This document shows, piece after piece, positions 17,718 to 27,602 of a stretch of DNA of 64,000 nucleotides; the first letter of the stretch is position 1; every line of letters begins with the position of its first letter. The notes beneath the pieces are model-generated. The model was given only the letters and a program-made list of their open reading frames with translations. It did not search any database and was not told the DNA's origin. The position numbers were made by a program, and so were the translations under genes. Origin of the DNA: Paenibacillus sp. (GTDB lineage: Bacteria > Bacillota > Bacilli > Paenibacillales > Paenibacillaceae). Location of the stretch: NCBI GenBank assembly GCA_017512705.1, contig JAFWEX010000047.1, forward strand, positions 1-64,000, written 5' to 3'.

Positions 17718-18083
17718 ATGTTAGTCAAACTAAACTGGATCACGCTGAGGGTCAGCAACCTGGAAGCCTCGCTTGATTTCTACCACAATAAGCTTGGGCT
17801 TCCAATTCAGCGCAGATTCGAAAGTCGTGGACGGCAGATCGCTATGTTGGGCATGGAAAATGAAACGCAGCTGGAGTTGATTGAGGGTAGTGAATCTATT
17901 CTTAAACGAGAGGCTGGCGTATCGATCGGCTATGAGGTGAACTCACTCGAGGAGGCAATGGATCGATTGGCAGTATTGAATATTCCAATTATTCGCGGGC
18001 CCATTCAGCCTAATCCTCATCTACGTTTCATTTATATCGCCGACCCGGATGGATTCGAGGTGCAACTCGCAGAACATGCATAA
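17718..18083 (+). CDS. VOC (glyoxalase/bleomycin resistance) family protein
   Basis: 121 residues with the two beta-alpha-beta-beta-beta repeats of the vicinal oxygen chelate fold: WITLRVSNLEASLDFYHNKLGL at the start and FIYIADPDGFEVQLAE at the end, the latter with the metal-ligand glutamate of the family. The start has AAAGGAGAG spaced correctly before ATG 17718. VOC proteins include glyoxalase I, dioxygenases and antibiotic-binding proteins; nothing here decides among them. It stands alone between two genes on the other strand. Confidence 0.85.
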   Translation: MLVKLNWITLRVSNLEASLDFYHNKLGLPIQRRFESRGRQIAMLGMENETQLELIEGSESILKREAGVSIGYEVNSLEEAMDRLAVLNIPIIRGPIQPNPHLRFIYIADPDGFEVQLAEHA

Positions 18084-18204
18084 TTAGGCAAGTGTTAAAG
18101 GTGTACGCATCACGATGCAGTTATGTGTGCATGTGTGCAGTTTACACCTGAGCGCACAACCTCACATAGTGAAGTTCAGTGAGGCCCAGTAAGCTTTAAG
18201 CTTT

Positions 18205-19428
18205 TTACAGTTTCATCCGGCGCATCAGCGGCACGCCAACGCGATTCAACAACCGATCGAGCAGAGACCAACACCAGCGTCTGCCTCGGGGAAGATGGCG
18301 CACATACACAGCGGAATACTCGAAATCCGCTACAGCGCCACGATTGCGCTTGAACTGCGCAGCTCCGGCACTCTCATGCAACAGATGGCCGTTATCGCGC
18401 GCCTGTCCGATCAGACAAGCTGACAGCATGCGGTATAGTCCGACAGACTGGGGCACTGCTGTATCATAACCGAATAACGGCGTTGTCATGACTCCATTCC
18501 TACAGAAATAACCCATGATCGCGTCCAACTGTCCCTCCTTCCGCAGCCCATACAGCCGGAGTGTTCCCGTGGCCATCGCAGTGGTAATCATGCGCTCGCT
18601 GAATTGCGGATTATCATAGGAGTATTTCTCAAGATAAAGCAATCTGTAGAGTTCTGCAATCCGCGGGATGTCGGTCATCGTCATATCCGCTTCGGAAACG
18701 AAATCATAGCCGTGCTTGGCGAGTAATTGATAATCCCGTTTCAGCAACCAGCGCGACTTCGCATTGCCAAAATTCGGATCACTCGCACGGTATAGATAGA
18801 TCTGCCGACTTGGGATCAGTCGGCACCCTGCTTCACTCAGCTTGTCCGTCAGGTCGGGATGAAGTCCCGGACACAAGGAGCGAAAGACGACGGCATGCTT
18901 AGGGTATCTCTCTTGTACCGCTACAAGCAGCTTAACCGCCTGCTCGCCGGACATGGCAGGATAGAGATTCGTGGACAACAGCCAGTTATTCACATGCACA
19001 ACCTTGTTGATCCGGGATTGTCTCATTCCCCAACCTAACAGACTAAGGAGCACAGAAAGGCCTTTTTCCAACACCGGCTTCTGTAACATGTTCAATTCCT
19101 GCTTGGCATAACTTACATAATGCGTATACGGTGAACATACGTAAGCATTGTCATACTCTGCTTCATTTACTGTCAGCGGGATAACGAGATCATCCAGCCG
19201 AGCGAGCAGCAATGTGGTTTCCACATTTGATATATAGCTCTGAGTCCCATCCAGCATCATCGGTTCCAAGTACAATCTTGCATATCTGCCGTCCACCGTA
19301 TCGGGCCAGTTCATTTCTTTGATCGAATTCTGATCATAAAGGCGAACGCGTCCAGCACGATTACCGCTCCGTTCCTCAACTGTCAGGTTGCGGCAGTCAG
19401 ATCTGTCTTCCCTTACAATATTCTTCAC
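18205..19428 (-). CDS. GNAT-superfamily acyltransferase-like protein, function unknown
   Basis: 407 residues, starting at GTG 19428 after GGGGGAG. The C-terminal half looks like a GNAT/FemAB-type fold (LRLYGLRKEGQLDAIMGYFCRNG, then an SVGLYRMLSACLIGQARDNGHLLHESAGAAQFKRNRGA segment resembling a BioF2-like acetyltransferase core). The N-terminal half is less clear. No membrane segment or signal is visible, so it is cytoplasmic. The C-terminal tail is strongly basic (RGRRWCW ... RRMKL). It is followed by nothing on the same strand and lies 50 bp after the ankyrin protein gene, so the two may be co-transcribed. I cannot assign a substrate. Confidence 0.65.
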   Translation of the reverse strand: MKNIVREDRSDCRNLTVEERSGNRAGRVRLYDQNSIKEMNWPDTVDGRYARLYLEPMMLDGTQSYISNVETTLLLARLDDLVIPLTVNEAEYDNAYVCSPYTHYVSYAKQELNMLQKPVLEKGLSVLLSLLGWGMRQSRINKVVHVNNWLLSTNLYPAMSGEQAVKLLVAVQERYPKHAVVFRSLCPGLHPDLTDKLSEAGCRLIPSRQIYLYRASDPNFGNAKSRWLLKRDYQLLAKHGYDFVSEADMTMTDIPRIAELYRLLYLEKYSYDNPQFSERMITTAMATGTLRLYGLRKEGQLDAIMGYFCRNGVMTTPLFGYDTAVPQSVGLYRMLSACLIGQARDNGHLLHESAGAAQFKRNRGAVADFEYSAVYVRHLPRGRRWCWSLLDRLLNRVGVPLMRRMKL

Positions 19429-19478
19429 CTTCTACTCCCCCATGAAGTAACATAATCCCTTTAACTCCCAAGTCGAAA

Positions 19479-20168
19479 CTACCTTCTCTTCGATAATTGC
19501 TCTGCTAGCTGCCGATAAGCAGGTCCGTCTTCTCTCTCGGTGATGTCATCTTCATCCATCTCCAGCCAGTATTCCGCATCCAACAGTTCTGCCATGTCCA
19601 GCCGCGTAATCTCCGCACATTCGGGATGTTCACATACAGCGATCATAGGCTCCGGACTGTCGTCCCAGTTGTATTCGTTCACGATGGCATGCAGGAGTAC
19701 AGCTGAGTCCAGTTCACGTATTTTGGCAGCTGCCTTACCTGATGATTCCTCGTATAATATCCCATCTACAACGGCTTGCTCCGCCTGGGTCAGCTTGAGT
19801 CTGACAGCACCATCGGTGTCCAGCAGCATATCGGCTATGTCGGGATTACGTCTCGCTAAGTTCCATGCACTGGCCTGAATTCCAAGTGGATCGTCTAGTT
19901 TGGCTCCGTGTTCAATCAACAGTTGAATAGCTTCAACCTGCTTGAACTTCACGGCTTTTTTCAGCGCAGTATCTCCAAGCTTGTCCTTCAGTTCCAGGTC
20001 CGGCTTGGATTCCAGTAGACACTGGATAGCTTCAATAGGCATACGATTTGTCAAAAAGAGCATAAGCGGTGTACGTCCACGATCATCCTGTTCGTTAATA
20101 TACAGTACATCAATGGCTGTACTGACCTGTTCCACATCTTTGGACTTGCTAATCTCCACCCAATTCAT
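19479..20168 (-). CDS. Ankyrin repeat protein
   Basis: 229 residues. ATG 20168 is chosen because GGAGGAG lies seven bases ahead; the open frame extends further upstream only through a TTG. Residues 20-105 hold ankyrin repeats (DDRGRTPLMLFLTNRMPIEAIQ; DKLGDTALKKAVKFKQVEAIQLLIEHGA). The C-terminal 110 residues are acidic and form no repeat I recognise. Ankyrin repeats mediate protein binding; the partner is unknown. The protein has no signal peptide and is probably cytoplasmic. Confidence 0.85.
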   Translation of the reverse strand: MNWVEISKSKDVEQVSTAIDVLYINEQDDRGRTPLMLFLTNRMPIEAIQCLLESKPDLELKDKLGDTALKKAVKFKQVEAIQLLIEHGAKLDDPLGIQASAWNLARRNPDIADMLLDTDGAVRLKLTQAEQAVVDGILYEESSGKAAAKIRELDSAVLLHAIVNEYNWDDSPEPMIAVCEHPECAEITRLDMAELLDAEYWLEMDEDDITEREDGPAYRQLAEQLSKRR

Positions 20169-20249
20169 AAATCTTCTCCTCCATACCTTCAACCTCTAAA
20201 CAACACTGTATAAGAAACAAATGCCTGTTTCAAGTTGCACCCCGGACGG

Positions 20250-20290
20250 CAAAAAGCCCGTCCAGCACGATGAACACGTACAGACGGACT
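20250..20290 (-). terminator. Probable terminator of the chemoreceptor gene
   Basis: On the - strand GTCCGTC pairs with GACGGGC (one G-T pair), followed by TTTTT, 16 bp after the stop of the gene at 20306. A second hairpin, GGACGG/CCGTCC, overlaps the 3' arm. Confidence 0.55.
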
Positions 20291-20305
20291 TCCAACTGCT
20301 TACTA

Positions 20306-21784
20306 TTAAAGTTTATTCTCAATGGAGGAAGTCTGATGATCTGAGACCAAATCACTCAGGTCTACAATCAGTTGCTCCAGTTCGCCAAAGCTCTCTACCA
20401 TCTGCTGTGTCAGGTTACGTTGTTCTTCCATGCTAGCCAGAATCTCTTCTGTAGCTGCACTGGATTGTTGTGTCACACTCGAAATTTCAGATACTTCGTT
20501 CACAACTCTTGTGGAAGATTCCTTCATCGTAGCCGAGCTGCTCTCGATATCTGTTGCCTGAGTCAGTACGTCCTGAGAGTTGCTACTGATCGTACGAAAC
20601 ACTTCCTCCGCCGTATTCACACGATCCCTTCCTTGTTGTAACGCCACACGAATACGCTCAAATCGATCCGTCAATGCCTGTGTCTGTCCTTTCAATCTGG
20701 ACAAGATGGTTGAAATATCACTGGCTGACTGACCCGAGTTCTCGGCTAGCTTGCGGACTTCCTCGGATACAACGGCAAATCCACGTCCATGTTCACCTGC
20801 ACGAGCTGCTTCAATGGCTGCATTGAGCGCGAGCAAGTTCGTCTGACTCGCAATATCCGATATGCTGTTAAGCATAAGCGTTATGGATTCACTTTCCTCG
20901 TTAAACTTTTGCATGTCACTTGAAGTTGTATCTATCGTTACATATAGTTCTTGCATCTGTACGTTTAGTTGGTCCATCTGTGTACTTCCCGTTTCCGTGC
21001 TCGTTGCCATACTTACGGATAATTCTTTCATCTGCTGGGAATACAACGCTACATCCTTGATATGCTGGTTCGACATCGACAAGGACTCTGAAATTTCAGC
21101 CACACTGGTCGCCTGGAACTCAACACCTCTGGCAACTTCACTGAATCCAAGTGTCACTTCATTGGTGATAGAGCCAGTCGCATCCACTTTTTGCTTCAAT
21201 TGATCTGTATAACGAGACAATCCCGTAACTGATTCCTTAACACGTTCCAGCATGGTTTCCACTCTTTGTTTCGAGTGCTCCACCTCTTGCCAGCGGACTT
21301 CACTTTCTTGGAAAAGCTTTTGATTCAGCTGTGAGACCATCATCAAAATCACTCCCGTGAGAGCAAATAAACCCACATTGACAATATTGCTTACGATCGC
21401 ATCGGAATCCAGAGTGTTGACCACAAATAACTGAAGAACACTGTGTACTAGTAATACTGAGAATCCAACCATAAAAAACTTCTTATTAGGAAATAAAAGG
21501 AGAATTGCAGCTATAACCAAACTTAACGTGAGATTGACCGTTCCCCAACCAACATAGACTCCGCATAATGTAACTAACGCAGTAATTACCCATGGGATAA
21601 CATGAATATGCTTCATTTTCACATTAGCATATGTAATCCAAGCTACCAAAATCATAGATACCCCAGTGGAATAAATTAACTTTGGGGTAATAAAGGCCAG
21701 CCCAATACCAATTGCAACTATAATCCACAAAATGATACTAATCAATTTGTTCCTTTTCAAAATAATTTCATCATACCGATCCAT
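20306..21784 (-). CDS. Methyl-accepting chemotaxis protein with a polytopic N-terminus, no HAMP domain
   Basis: 492 residues. ATG 21784 follows AAGGATGGGG; the frame also continues upstream without a ribosome site. The first 165 residues contain about six membrane segments with almost no extracellular loop, so the signal is sensed in or near the membrane or inside the cell. A coiled coil follows, and the signalling tip is intact ([36 protein letters not shown]). No HAMP domain is apparent. It would relay to CheA/CheW. A sigma-D-like promoter lies upstream, matching flagellar co-regulation. Similar in layout to B. subtilis YvaQ/YoaH? no: those have a Cache sensor, so this is a different class. 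Confidence 0.9.
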   Translation of the reverse strand: MDRYDEIILKRNKLISIILWIIVAIGIGLAFITPKLIYSTGVSMILVAWITYANVKMKHIHVIPWVITALVTLCGVYVGWGTVNLTLSLVIAAILLLFPNKKFFMVGFSVLLVHSVLQLFVVNTLDSDAIVSNIVNVGLFALTGVILMMVSQLNQKLFQESEVRWQEVEHSKQRVETMLERVKESVTGLSRYTDQLKQKVDATGSITNEVTLGFSEVARGVEFQATSVAEISESLSMSNQHIKDVALYSQQMKELSVSMATSTETGSTQMDQLNVQMQELYVTIDTTSSDMQKFNEESESITLMLNSISDIASQTNLLALNAAIEAARAGEHGRGFAVVSEEVRKLAENSGQSASDISTILSRLKGQTQALTDRFERIRVALQQGRDRVNTAEEVFRTISSNSQDVLTQATDIESSSATMKESSTRVVNEVSEISSVTQQSSAATEEILASMEEQRNLTQQMVESFGELEQLIVDLSDLVSDHQTSSIENKL

Positions 21785-21893
21785 ATGTTCCCCATCCTTT
21801 ATATAGTTTAGATTTGAATTGTAGGCCCTTTCTGTAGTTAGATTCATCAATACATATCAAATTCAAAAATAAGGAAACAGCGCTGTCTAATGT

Positions 21894-21921
21894 ATATCGG
21901 AATTGAAATTATATAAATTTA
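21894..21921 (-). promoter_or_regulatory. Sigma-D-type promoter of the chemoreceptor gene
   Basis: On the - strand TAAA, a 16-bp spacer and TCCGATAT. The sigma-D consensus is TAAA-N15-GCCGATAT. It lies about 110 bp before the start codon. A small perfect dyad, ACAGCGCTGT, follows just downstream. Confidence 0.65.
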
Positions 21922-21963
21922 TATGGTTTGAAAAATGATATGCTTGCATATCATTTTGAACAT

Positions 21964-22010
21964 AAAAAAGCCTGTCTGATGCGCGACAGCGCATATAGAC
22001 AGGCTTTTTT
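21964..22010. terminator. Terminator downstream of the pectate lyase gene
   Basis: Stem AAAAAAGCCTGTCT / AGACAGGCTTTTTT with an inner GCGC hairpin, 31 bp after the pectate lyase stop. A/T tracts on both strands. Confidence 0.9.
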
Positions 22011-22040
22011 GGTCATTATGCAGATGTGAATTACAATCTC

Positions 22041-23084
22041 TTACTTCCCAAATACAAGTGTTGTATTGGATGAACCTGCATACTTGGTCACGAACTCACG
22101 TGCATAGCTTGCACTTTCAACTTGATAGCTATAATTGGAGCTTGGTCTCCAGTTGGTTTTAGGAGAAACTGGACTATTCAGGGCAGGGGTACTGCCGGTG
22201 TCAGTAAACTCACCTTTTCCTTTGTCATCCAGGATGCCGCCTTTTTCAGCCCCTGCCCCAAAGTAGTTATTTTCAGAATAAATTCGTGCCTTCTCACCAA
22301 TGGTGATCGCTTGGTTGAAGTTATTCGCGTAATTGTTTTTGATGTGGAAGAAACCGTAGCGCATAAGTCCAGGACCACGTACATACAAGTTTTCGAAATA
22401 ATTGTTAGACATCGTCACATGAGGCACACCGTTATAACTGCTATTACCATCGTTCGGGTGTCCCAGAATAATGCCATATTTGTGATTCGCAAATTTGGAG
22501 TTGCTGATGGTGATATAGTCTGCACGGTCACCGATATATAGGAGCTTATCCAAATCACTTCCGCTAGAGCTGTAGTTGTGACCGGAGAATGTTACATGGT
22601 CGATCCAGTAGTTGGAGCCAGTAGTAATGTACATCTGGATATCATCGTTAGCGTTAATATTCGCTGAATGATTGAACGTCAGATTCTGAAAGATCACATT
22701 GCTTGATCCCGAAGTAGATCTGAAGTGAATATTGGTTAAGGTATGTCTGTCAAAAGAACCTACCAATGTTTTGTTGGAACCGAATTCAACTTTTTGCAAG
22801 CTGGAGGAAGAGATATCCTGTTCAACCACAACGATTTTGGCTGTAGAGCCCGCCATATGTGTTCTCAGATCATTCAGATTACTGACGTAGACAACCTGAC
22901 CGTTCTTGCCACCTGTTGTAGCCGCCTTGGATACGCCATTCTCATTCTTGGCATTGCCTGCAAAACCGGTCAGCCCATTCGTACCCGTGTTAGGAAAGTT
23001 GGCCGCACCGGATGTAGCAGGCGCCGCAGAGATCGTCATAAGCATTAACACGAATGAGAGCAAAAGCATTGAATGTTTCTTCAA
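22041..23084 (-). CDS. Secreted pectate lyase, polysaccharide lyase family 1
   Basis: 347 residues with a signal peptide (to about 27, SAAPATSGA). The parallel beta-helix repeats of PL1 are visible: [50 protein letters not shown]. The catalytic region reads [18 protein letters not shown], where the arginine abstracts the C5 proton of polygalacturonate, and Ca2+ ligands are expected in DIQMY and [13 protein letters not shown]. It cleaves pectate to unsaturated oligogalacturonides outside the cell. It is monocistronic. It adds to the xylanase, expansin and arabinogalactan enzymes as part of a plant-cell-wall arsenal. Confidence 0.93.
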   Translation of the reverse strand: MKKHSMLLLSFVLMLMTISAAPATSGAANFPNTGTNGLTGFAGNAKNENGVSKAATTGGKNGQVVYVSNLNDLRTHMAGSTAKIVVVEQDISSSSLQKVEFGSNKTLVGSFDRHTLTNIHFRSTSGSSNVIFQNLTFNHSANINANDDIQMYITTGSNYWIDHVTFSGHNYSSSGSDLDKLLYIGDRADYITISNSKFANHKYGIILGHPNDGNSSYNGVPHVTMSNNYFENLYVRGPGLMRYGFFHIKNNYANNFNQAITIGEKARIYSENNYFGAGAEKGGILDDKGKGEFTDTGSTPALNSPVSPKTNWRPSSNYSYQVESASYAREFVTKYAGSSNTTLVFGK

Positions 23085-23213
23085 AATATCACCATCCTTT
23101 GTAATTTAACCCTTTAAACAACTCGATTATAGCTTGTAACCGTTACTGTGACAATGATTTCATTGCAAAAAGACAATAATATCTATTTTTTCGCAACAAC
23201 AGTTCAGATATCT

Positions 23214-23891
23214 TTAAAATCCTTGCACAGCCCAGCCGCATTCCTTGATCTCATCCATCGCAACTGACACCTTTCGGTTCGGGTTCAATCTCCGAATCAG
23301 ATCAGCATTCACGGGTGCATGATTATATATTTCAGTCACAGCAGCCAACGACATCTCCTGCATATCGTAGTACCCTTCAGCCCAATCTATGTATGCCTCC
23401 GGTGTTTCCTCTATATAGCCGAGCAGAAAATCGAGCCCTCCCTCGGCATCTGTTTCATGTTCCTCAGCTAGTGCATACTTCATCCAACTACCTGTCTTCC
23501 ACTTCAAGTCATCCCCTTCTTGCCATATACAACAGGTAACATCCTCACGATTCAATTCTTCCTCATGTTGACATAAAATGCTATGGAGTTCCTCAGGTAT
23601 CCCCTCGTACATACCAGGATAAATCTCACCGTCCTCACGGGCGTATGGACTGAGTGGAGATTCATGATCAAACCCTTTTATTAATGTGCCTGTATTCGTA
23701 AACAGTACATGCAGGTGATCCCCTGTCCCATTATCCACACTCCCCCAAGCTATATCTGGCCGGAGCTCGTGGTAACGATGCACCCGAAGCCACTCTTCAT
23801 CACACAGAATAATATCTAATACCGCCATTACTCGCATCCACTGGTGCAAAATGGGTGCTTCCATGATTGGCGTCCCGTTCCAATATTGCAT
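23214..23891 (-). CDS. Conserved hypothetical protein
   Basis: 225 residues, acidic (many Glu and Asp), no signal peptide or membrane segment. Segments such as LIKGFDHESPLSPYAR, YEGIPEELH and EDVTCCIWQEGDDLKWK look like those of a family of small cytoplasmic proteins in Firmicutes with no assigned function that I know. There is no catalytic motif that I can name. The gene lies between the pectate lyase and a divergent PilZ gene, and an AGGAGGG-like site precedes the start. I do not assign a role. Confidence 0.7.
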   Translation of the reverse strand: MQYWNGTPIMEAPILHQWMRVMAVLDIILCDEEWLRVHRYHELRPDIAWGSVDNGTGDHLHVLFTNTGTLIKGFDHESPLSPYAREDGEIYPGMYEGIPEELHSILCQHEEELNREDVTCCIWQEGDDLKWKTGSWMKYALAEEHETDAEGGLDFLLGYIEETPEAYIDWAEGYYDMQEMSLAAVTEIYNHAPVNADLIRRLNPNRKVSVAMDEIKECGWAVQGF

Positions 23892-24005
23892 CTTTATCCC
23901 TCCTGAAATTAATATAGCTATGTCTCTGCCTCAACACTCTTCATTTCTGGTTTACAATTGACGATATAACGATAACGGAGTTTTATGAACTTGATGGAGG
24001 AAGCC

Positions 24006-24383
24006 ATGCTAGTCAATAAAAGGAAAGAACCTTTTCGTTATACTCTCAAGGAACCTATGCCATTTGAGATCTACATTCTAAGCATAAATGGAGTACAGGG
24101 GTCGCCCAAACCGATTCAAGCTGAATTGCTTGATATCAGCCGCTCGGGCTGTAAGCTAGCTTTTCCGCTTTCCCTGCCTATCGATAATAATGATATACGC
24201 ATTGGTATCAACTTGAAACTGTTTGAAGACTTTTTATATATCGAAGGTACACTTCGTTGGGGACTGGAGCAAGACACGCTGTGGCATTACGGCGTCCAAC
24301 TTGTAGTCGAAAAAGAACATCAGGATCGACTATCCCGTGAGATGCGCATGCTTGCAGGACAAGGCAAAATTGTAGTCCAATAA
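24006..24383 (+). CDS. PilZ domain protein (possible c-di-GMP receptor)
   Basis: 125 residues. ATG 24006 follows GATGGAGG; an upstream in-frame ATG at 23985 has no ribosome site. The chain fits a single PilZ domain: basic N-terminal segment KRKEPFRYTL, then DISRSGCKLAFP matching the (D/N)xSxxG part of the c-di-GMP motif. The preceding RxxxR is imperfect (KEPFR in place of RxxxR), so binding is possible but not certain. PilZ proteins modulate motility or exopolysaccharide synthesis. It stands alone. Confidence 0.82.
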   Translation: MLVNKRKEPFRYTLKEPMPFEIYILSINGVQGSPKPIQAELLDISRSGCKLAFPLSLPIDNNDIRIGINLKLFEDFLYIEGTLRWGLEQDTLWHYGVQLVVEKEHQDRLSREMRMLAGQGKIVVQ

Positions 24384-24517
24384 ACACAGCAACAACACTA
24401 ATGACATTTACCGAATTTGAAAGCAAAATCCGGGTCATACCTGTGTCAAATTAGTAACTCTTGAGTTTCATTTCTTAGAACAAGAACGGCACAAGAGATA
24501 ACTTTATATATGCTAAT

Positions 24518-24567
24518 AAAAAAGCAACGGTTTCCCTGAAGATCTCCAGAGATACCGCTGCTTTTTG
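24518..24567 (-). terminator. Terminator of bglP
   Basis: Stem AAAGCAGCGGT-like arm (on the - strand) pairing with ACCGTTGCTTTTTT, ending in six T. It lies directly after the bglP stop codon. Confidence 0.8.
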
Positions 24568-24574
24568 TATTCTA

Positions 24575-26497
24575 TTATACTTTGGCAGTAAATAACAGTT
24601 CTTGTTCTTTTACCGTTGTACGGCCAGCTGATGCAATGGATTCATATTGATGTATATTCGTGATAATCACCGGTGTGATGGTTGTATATCCGGCTTTTTC
24701 AATCTCTTCGCGATCAAATTCCATCAAGACATCACCTACATTAACTTTGGCTCCGGCCTGAACTTTTGGCGAAAAGAACTGACCTTTCAGCTTCACCGTA
24801 TCAATCCCGATGTGAATCAGCATCTCAGCTCCGGTATCACTGACTAGACCAATGGCATGTCCACTCTTGGAGAGGGAGAAAACCGTACCGTTGATCGGAG
24901 AAACAACACGACCTTCCGTCGGCTGAATTGCAAAGCCTTTACCCATAATCTCTTCAGAGAACGCCGGGTCAGGTACTTCGCTAAGCGGTCTAACTTCACC
25001 CGTAATCGGGCTAAATATTTGCTCATCCTGTAATTGTGTTTCTTCGACTACAGGAGCGGCAGTTGTTGCTGCCGGTGCTACCGATGCCGCAGGTGCCACA
25101 GACTCAGATGCCGTTGCAGCAGGCTGAGATTCATTTTCCTCTTTAAACCCAAGAATGTACGTCAAAATCGCTGCTGCTAAGATGGCAATCAAGCCACCCA
25201 CCAGTGCAAACAGCAATGTGCTGATTGCTGGACTAATGAATGCTGCGATGCTTGGCAGACCCGCAAGTCCTGTAATTACATAGGATCTTACATTAAAGAT
25301 ACCCATAAATGCACCAGCAACGGCTCCCCCAATAAGGGCTGCAATAAATGGTTTCTTAAACTTCATGTTAATTCCGTACATTGCTGGTTCTGTGATACCC
25401 ATTACTGCTGTAAGACCTGTGGAATACGCCAAAGATTTGGTTTTGCTATTTTTCGATCTTAAACCTACACCAAATGCTGCGCCACCTTGTGCCAAGTTAG
25501 CTGCAAACATAAGCGGAATAATAAAGTCGTACCCTAATGTTGTCATGGAACCAACAACTATTGGTAGCAATGCGTAGTGCATCCCCGTAATGATTAACAG
25601 TGACATCGTACCACCAATCAGAATACTTGCGAAAATAGACATATTCTCGAACAACCATGAAATACCACCGGATAGACCGTTACCAAGTACAGTACCCAGA
25701 GGGCCAACTGTCATCAATGTGACAGGAACCATAATTAATAGAGTCACTGTCGGAACAATTAGAAGCTTCAGAGAAGCGTGTGTAATCCGATCAACCGCTT
25801 TTTCGACATATGAAGCAATCCAGACTGCAAGAATAATTGGAATTACGGTTGATGAGTAGGTTGCCGCAATAACTTTAATTCCAATGAATGTGGTGTCCCC
25901 TGCAGCCAGCAATGTCGTAATCGTTGGGTGCATAATACCAGCTGCAAGTGCTGCAGCGATAAACATATTACTGCCTAGTTTACGTGCTGCACTGATCGCG
26001 AGAATGATAGGCAAGAAGTAAAATGCACCATCACCAATTGCAGAGAGAATCGTGTATGTTGAGCTTTTATCAGACAACCATCCGACTGCTACAAGAATAG
26101 CTACGATCCCTTTAATCATACCTGCACCCGTAATGGCTGGCAGAATCGGCGTAAATATTCCGGATATAAAGTCAAACAACGCACTTATTGGATTTCTCTT
26201 TTTCTTTTCTCCCGTTGAAGCACCTGTTGATGATTGATCGGCATTTGGCGATTTGGACATGTTACCCACAAGTGCATTGTATACCACAGGTACATCGTTA
26301 CCGATGATCACTTGGAACTGCCCACCATTTTCCATAACTCCCATAACACCAGGTGTATTTTTCAATGTCGCTTTGTCTGCTTTTTTGTTGTCATTTAAGT
26401 TAAATCTGAGTCGTGTCATACAGTGGGTGACTTGATCAATATTCTCCTCACCGCCGACTAACTTCAGAATATCATTGGACAATTGTTGTTTATCCAT
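24575..26497 (-). CDS. bglP: Beta-glucoside-specific PTS permease, EIIBCA fusion
   Basis: 640 residues in the order EIIB-EIIC-EIIA. EIIB has the phosphocysteine Cys26 in VTHCMTRLRF; EIIC (about 105-455) has some ten membrane segments with the substrate-site stretch GITEPAMYGINMKFKKP; an Ala/Pro/Thr-rich linker leads to EIIA with phosphohistidine His562 in LIHIGIDTVKLKG. It takes up and phosphorylates beta-glucosides such as aryl-glucosides or cellobiose, using PEP through HPr. It lies directly after licT with a RAT/terminator between them, so it is expressed only when LicT is active; EIIB also phosphorylates LicT in this family to shut it off without substrate. Confidence 0.95.
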   Translation of the reverse strand: MDKQQLSNDILKLVGGEENIDQVTHCMTRLRFNLNDNKKADKATLKNTPGVMGVMENGGQFQVIIGNDVPVVYNALVGNMSKSPNADQSSTGASTGEKKKRNPISALFDFISGIFTPILPAITGAGMIKGIVAILVAVGWLSDKSSTYTILSAIGDGAFYFLPIILAISAARKLGSNMFIAAALAAGIMHPTITTLLAAGDTTFIGIKVIAATYSSTVIPIILAVWIASYVEKAVDRITHASLKLLIVPTVTLLIMVPVTLMTVGPLGTVLGNGLSGGISWLFENMSIFASILIGGTMSLLIITGMHYALLPIVVGSMTTLGYDFIIPLMFAANLAQGGAAFGVGLRSKNSKTKSLAYSTGLTAVMGITEPAMYGINMKFKKPFIAALIGGAVAGAFMGIFNVRSYVITGLAGLPSIAAFISPAISTLLFALVGGLIAILAAAILTYILGFKEENESQPAATASESVAPAASVAPAATTAAPVVEETQLQDEQIFSPITGEVRPLSEVPDPAFSEEIMGKGFAIQPTEGRVVSPINGTVFSLSKSGHAIGLVSDTGAEMLIHIGIDTVKLKGQFFSPKVQAGAKVNVGDVLMEFDREEIEKAGYTTITPVIITNIHQYESIASAGRTTVKEQELLFTAKV

Positions 26498-26530
26498 TAT
26501 GTTTTTCTCCTTTTATGTGTATTGAAGATC

Positions 26531-26597
26531 AAAAAAAACCTAAACACTGAGTAATGACCTCGCTAAGAGCTTATCATTCTTCAACGTTTAGGTTTTG
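26531..26597 (-). terminator. RAT-controlled terminator ahead of bglP
   Basis: AAACCTAAACG pairs with GTGTTTAGGTTT and is followed by an eight-T run on the - strand. Its 5' arm shares the AAACC end of the RAT at 26591-26620. Confidence 0.9.
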
Positions 26598-26620
26598 CCT
26601 TTGTAATGCAGTAACAATCC
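26591..26620 (-). promoter_or_regulatory. RAT antiterminator ahead of bglP
   Basis: 30-nt element with halves GGATTGTTAC and AGGCAAAACC. It begins about ten bases after the licT stop codon, so no separate promoter fits between them. Confidence 0.93.
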
Positions 26621-26629
26621 CGTAACTAT

Positions 26630-27478
26630 TCAATTCGGTTGTTCATTTCGAACTACACGCTCAATATGAATGGTGAGATACAAAACCTCTTCCTTGGACA
26701 AGACCCGATTATATATTTTACGTGTATACTCGTTGATCTTGACAGCACATGCATGTGCTTCCGGATATTGTTTGCTCACCAGATCATGAAGCGGGTTGTC
26801 CTCTTCTTTGTCCTCAATCGCCGTGCCTTGCAAGACACGCTGCGCAAAGAACTTCAGATGGGTTAAAAATCGATAATAGCTTAGTGAATCTTCATCGAGC
26901 TCAATCACAAAGCTGCGTCGAACGATGTTTAGAATATCCTTTACGATATTCGTAATACTAACCGTCTCTCGCATCTCACCATTCATCTGGGCGTTAACCA
27001 GATGCATAGCGATAAATGCACATTCATCCTCAGGAAGCAAAACACCTAGTGTTTCTTCGATAATCTGCAATGCCTTGATTCCGATCGCATATTCCTTCCG
27101 GTACATGCGTTTGATCTCCCAAAACAGTGCATTACGAATCTGTAATCCTTGACGATGCCGGTCAATGGCAAAATGAATATGATCGGTCAGTGAAATGTAG
27201 ATGCTCTCATGAAGCCTCTCACCCAGTACCGTTTCGGCGTAACGGATAATTTCATCCGAACACTCCACATATTCAACCGGAATATCCGACAGAAGTGTCT
27301 TTAACTTCTGGGATACTTCCTTGCTTTCGAGCGAAAATATTTTTTCGACGAGACTCTCGTCGATGGTTTCACCTGTATGTTTTTTGAAGGCAATTCCACG
27401 CCCCATAACGACCAGTTCGTTACCTCCCGGATCAATTACAGTGACTACATTGTTGTTCAGTACCTTCTCAATTTTCAT
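26630..27478 (-). CDS. licT: LicT/BglG family transcription antiterminator
   Basis: 282 residues. The N-terminal 56 residues are the CAT RNA-binding domain (KVLNNNVVTVIDPGGNELVVMGRG). Two PTS regulation domains follow: PRD1 with His100 (LTDH) and His159 (AMHL), PRD2 with His207 (LTHL) and His271 (TIHIERV), numbering nearly equal to that of B. subtilis LicT (100, 159, 207, 269). In this family PRD1 phosphorylation by the sugar EII inactivates and PRD2 phosphorylation by HPr activates, so it integrates substrate and carbon status. It binds RAT elements, five of which are seen in this window, including one in its own leader and one just after its stop codon. Confidence 0.95.
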   Translation of the reverse strand: MKIEKVLNNNVVTVIDPGGNELVVMGRGIAFKKHTGETIDESLVEKIFSLESKEVSQKLKTLLSDIPVEYVECSDEIIRYAETVLGERLHESIYISLTDHIHFAIDRHRQGLQIRNALFWEIKRMYRKEYAIGIKALQIIEETLGVLLPEDECAFIAMHLVNAQMNGEMRETVSITNIVKDILNIVRRSFVIELDEDSLSYYRFLTHLKFFAQRVLQGTAIEDKEEDNPLHDLVSKQYPEAHACAVKINEYTRKIYNRVLSKEEVLYLTIHIERVVRNEQPN

Positions 27479-27510
27479 TTCTTCACATCACCTTGCACCG
27501 TCAAAGTAGT

Positions 27511-27562
27511 AAAAGGCAAAACCAAGACAGGTCAAATAGCATGCCTGCGTCTGGTTTTGCCT
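27511..27562 (-). terminator. RAT-controlled terminator ahead of licT
   Basis: On the - strand GGCAAAACCAGACGCAGG pairs with CCTGTCTTGGTTTTGCC, followed by TTTT. The stem is long and shares the GGCAAAACC arm of the RAT. Confidence 0.88.
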
Positions 27563-27581
27563 GATTGAACAGTAACAATCC
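27553..27581 (-). promoter_or_regulatory. RAT antiterminator ahead of licT
   Basis: 29-nt element with halves GGATTGTTAC and AGGCAAAACC. It places licT under its own control, a positive feedback loop. Confidence 0.93.
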
Positions 27582-27602
27582 AGTATTCATAGCCTTGGGC
27601 CT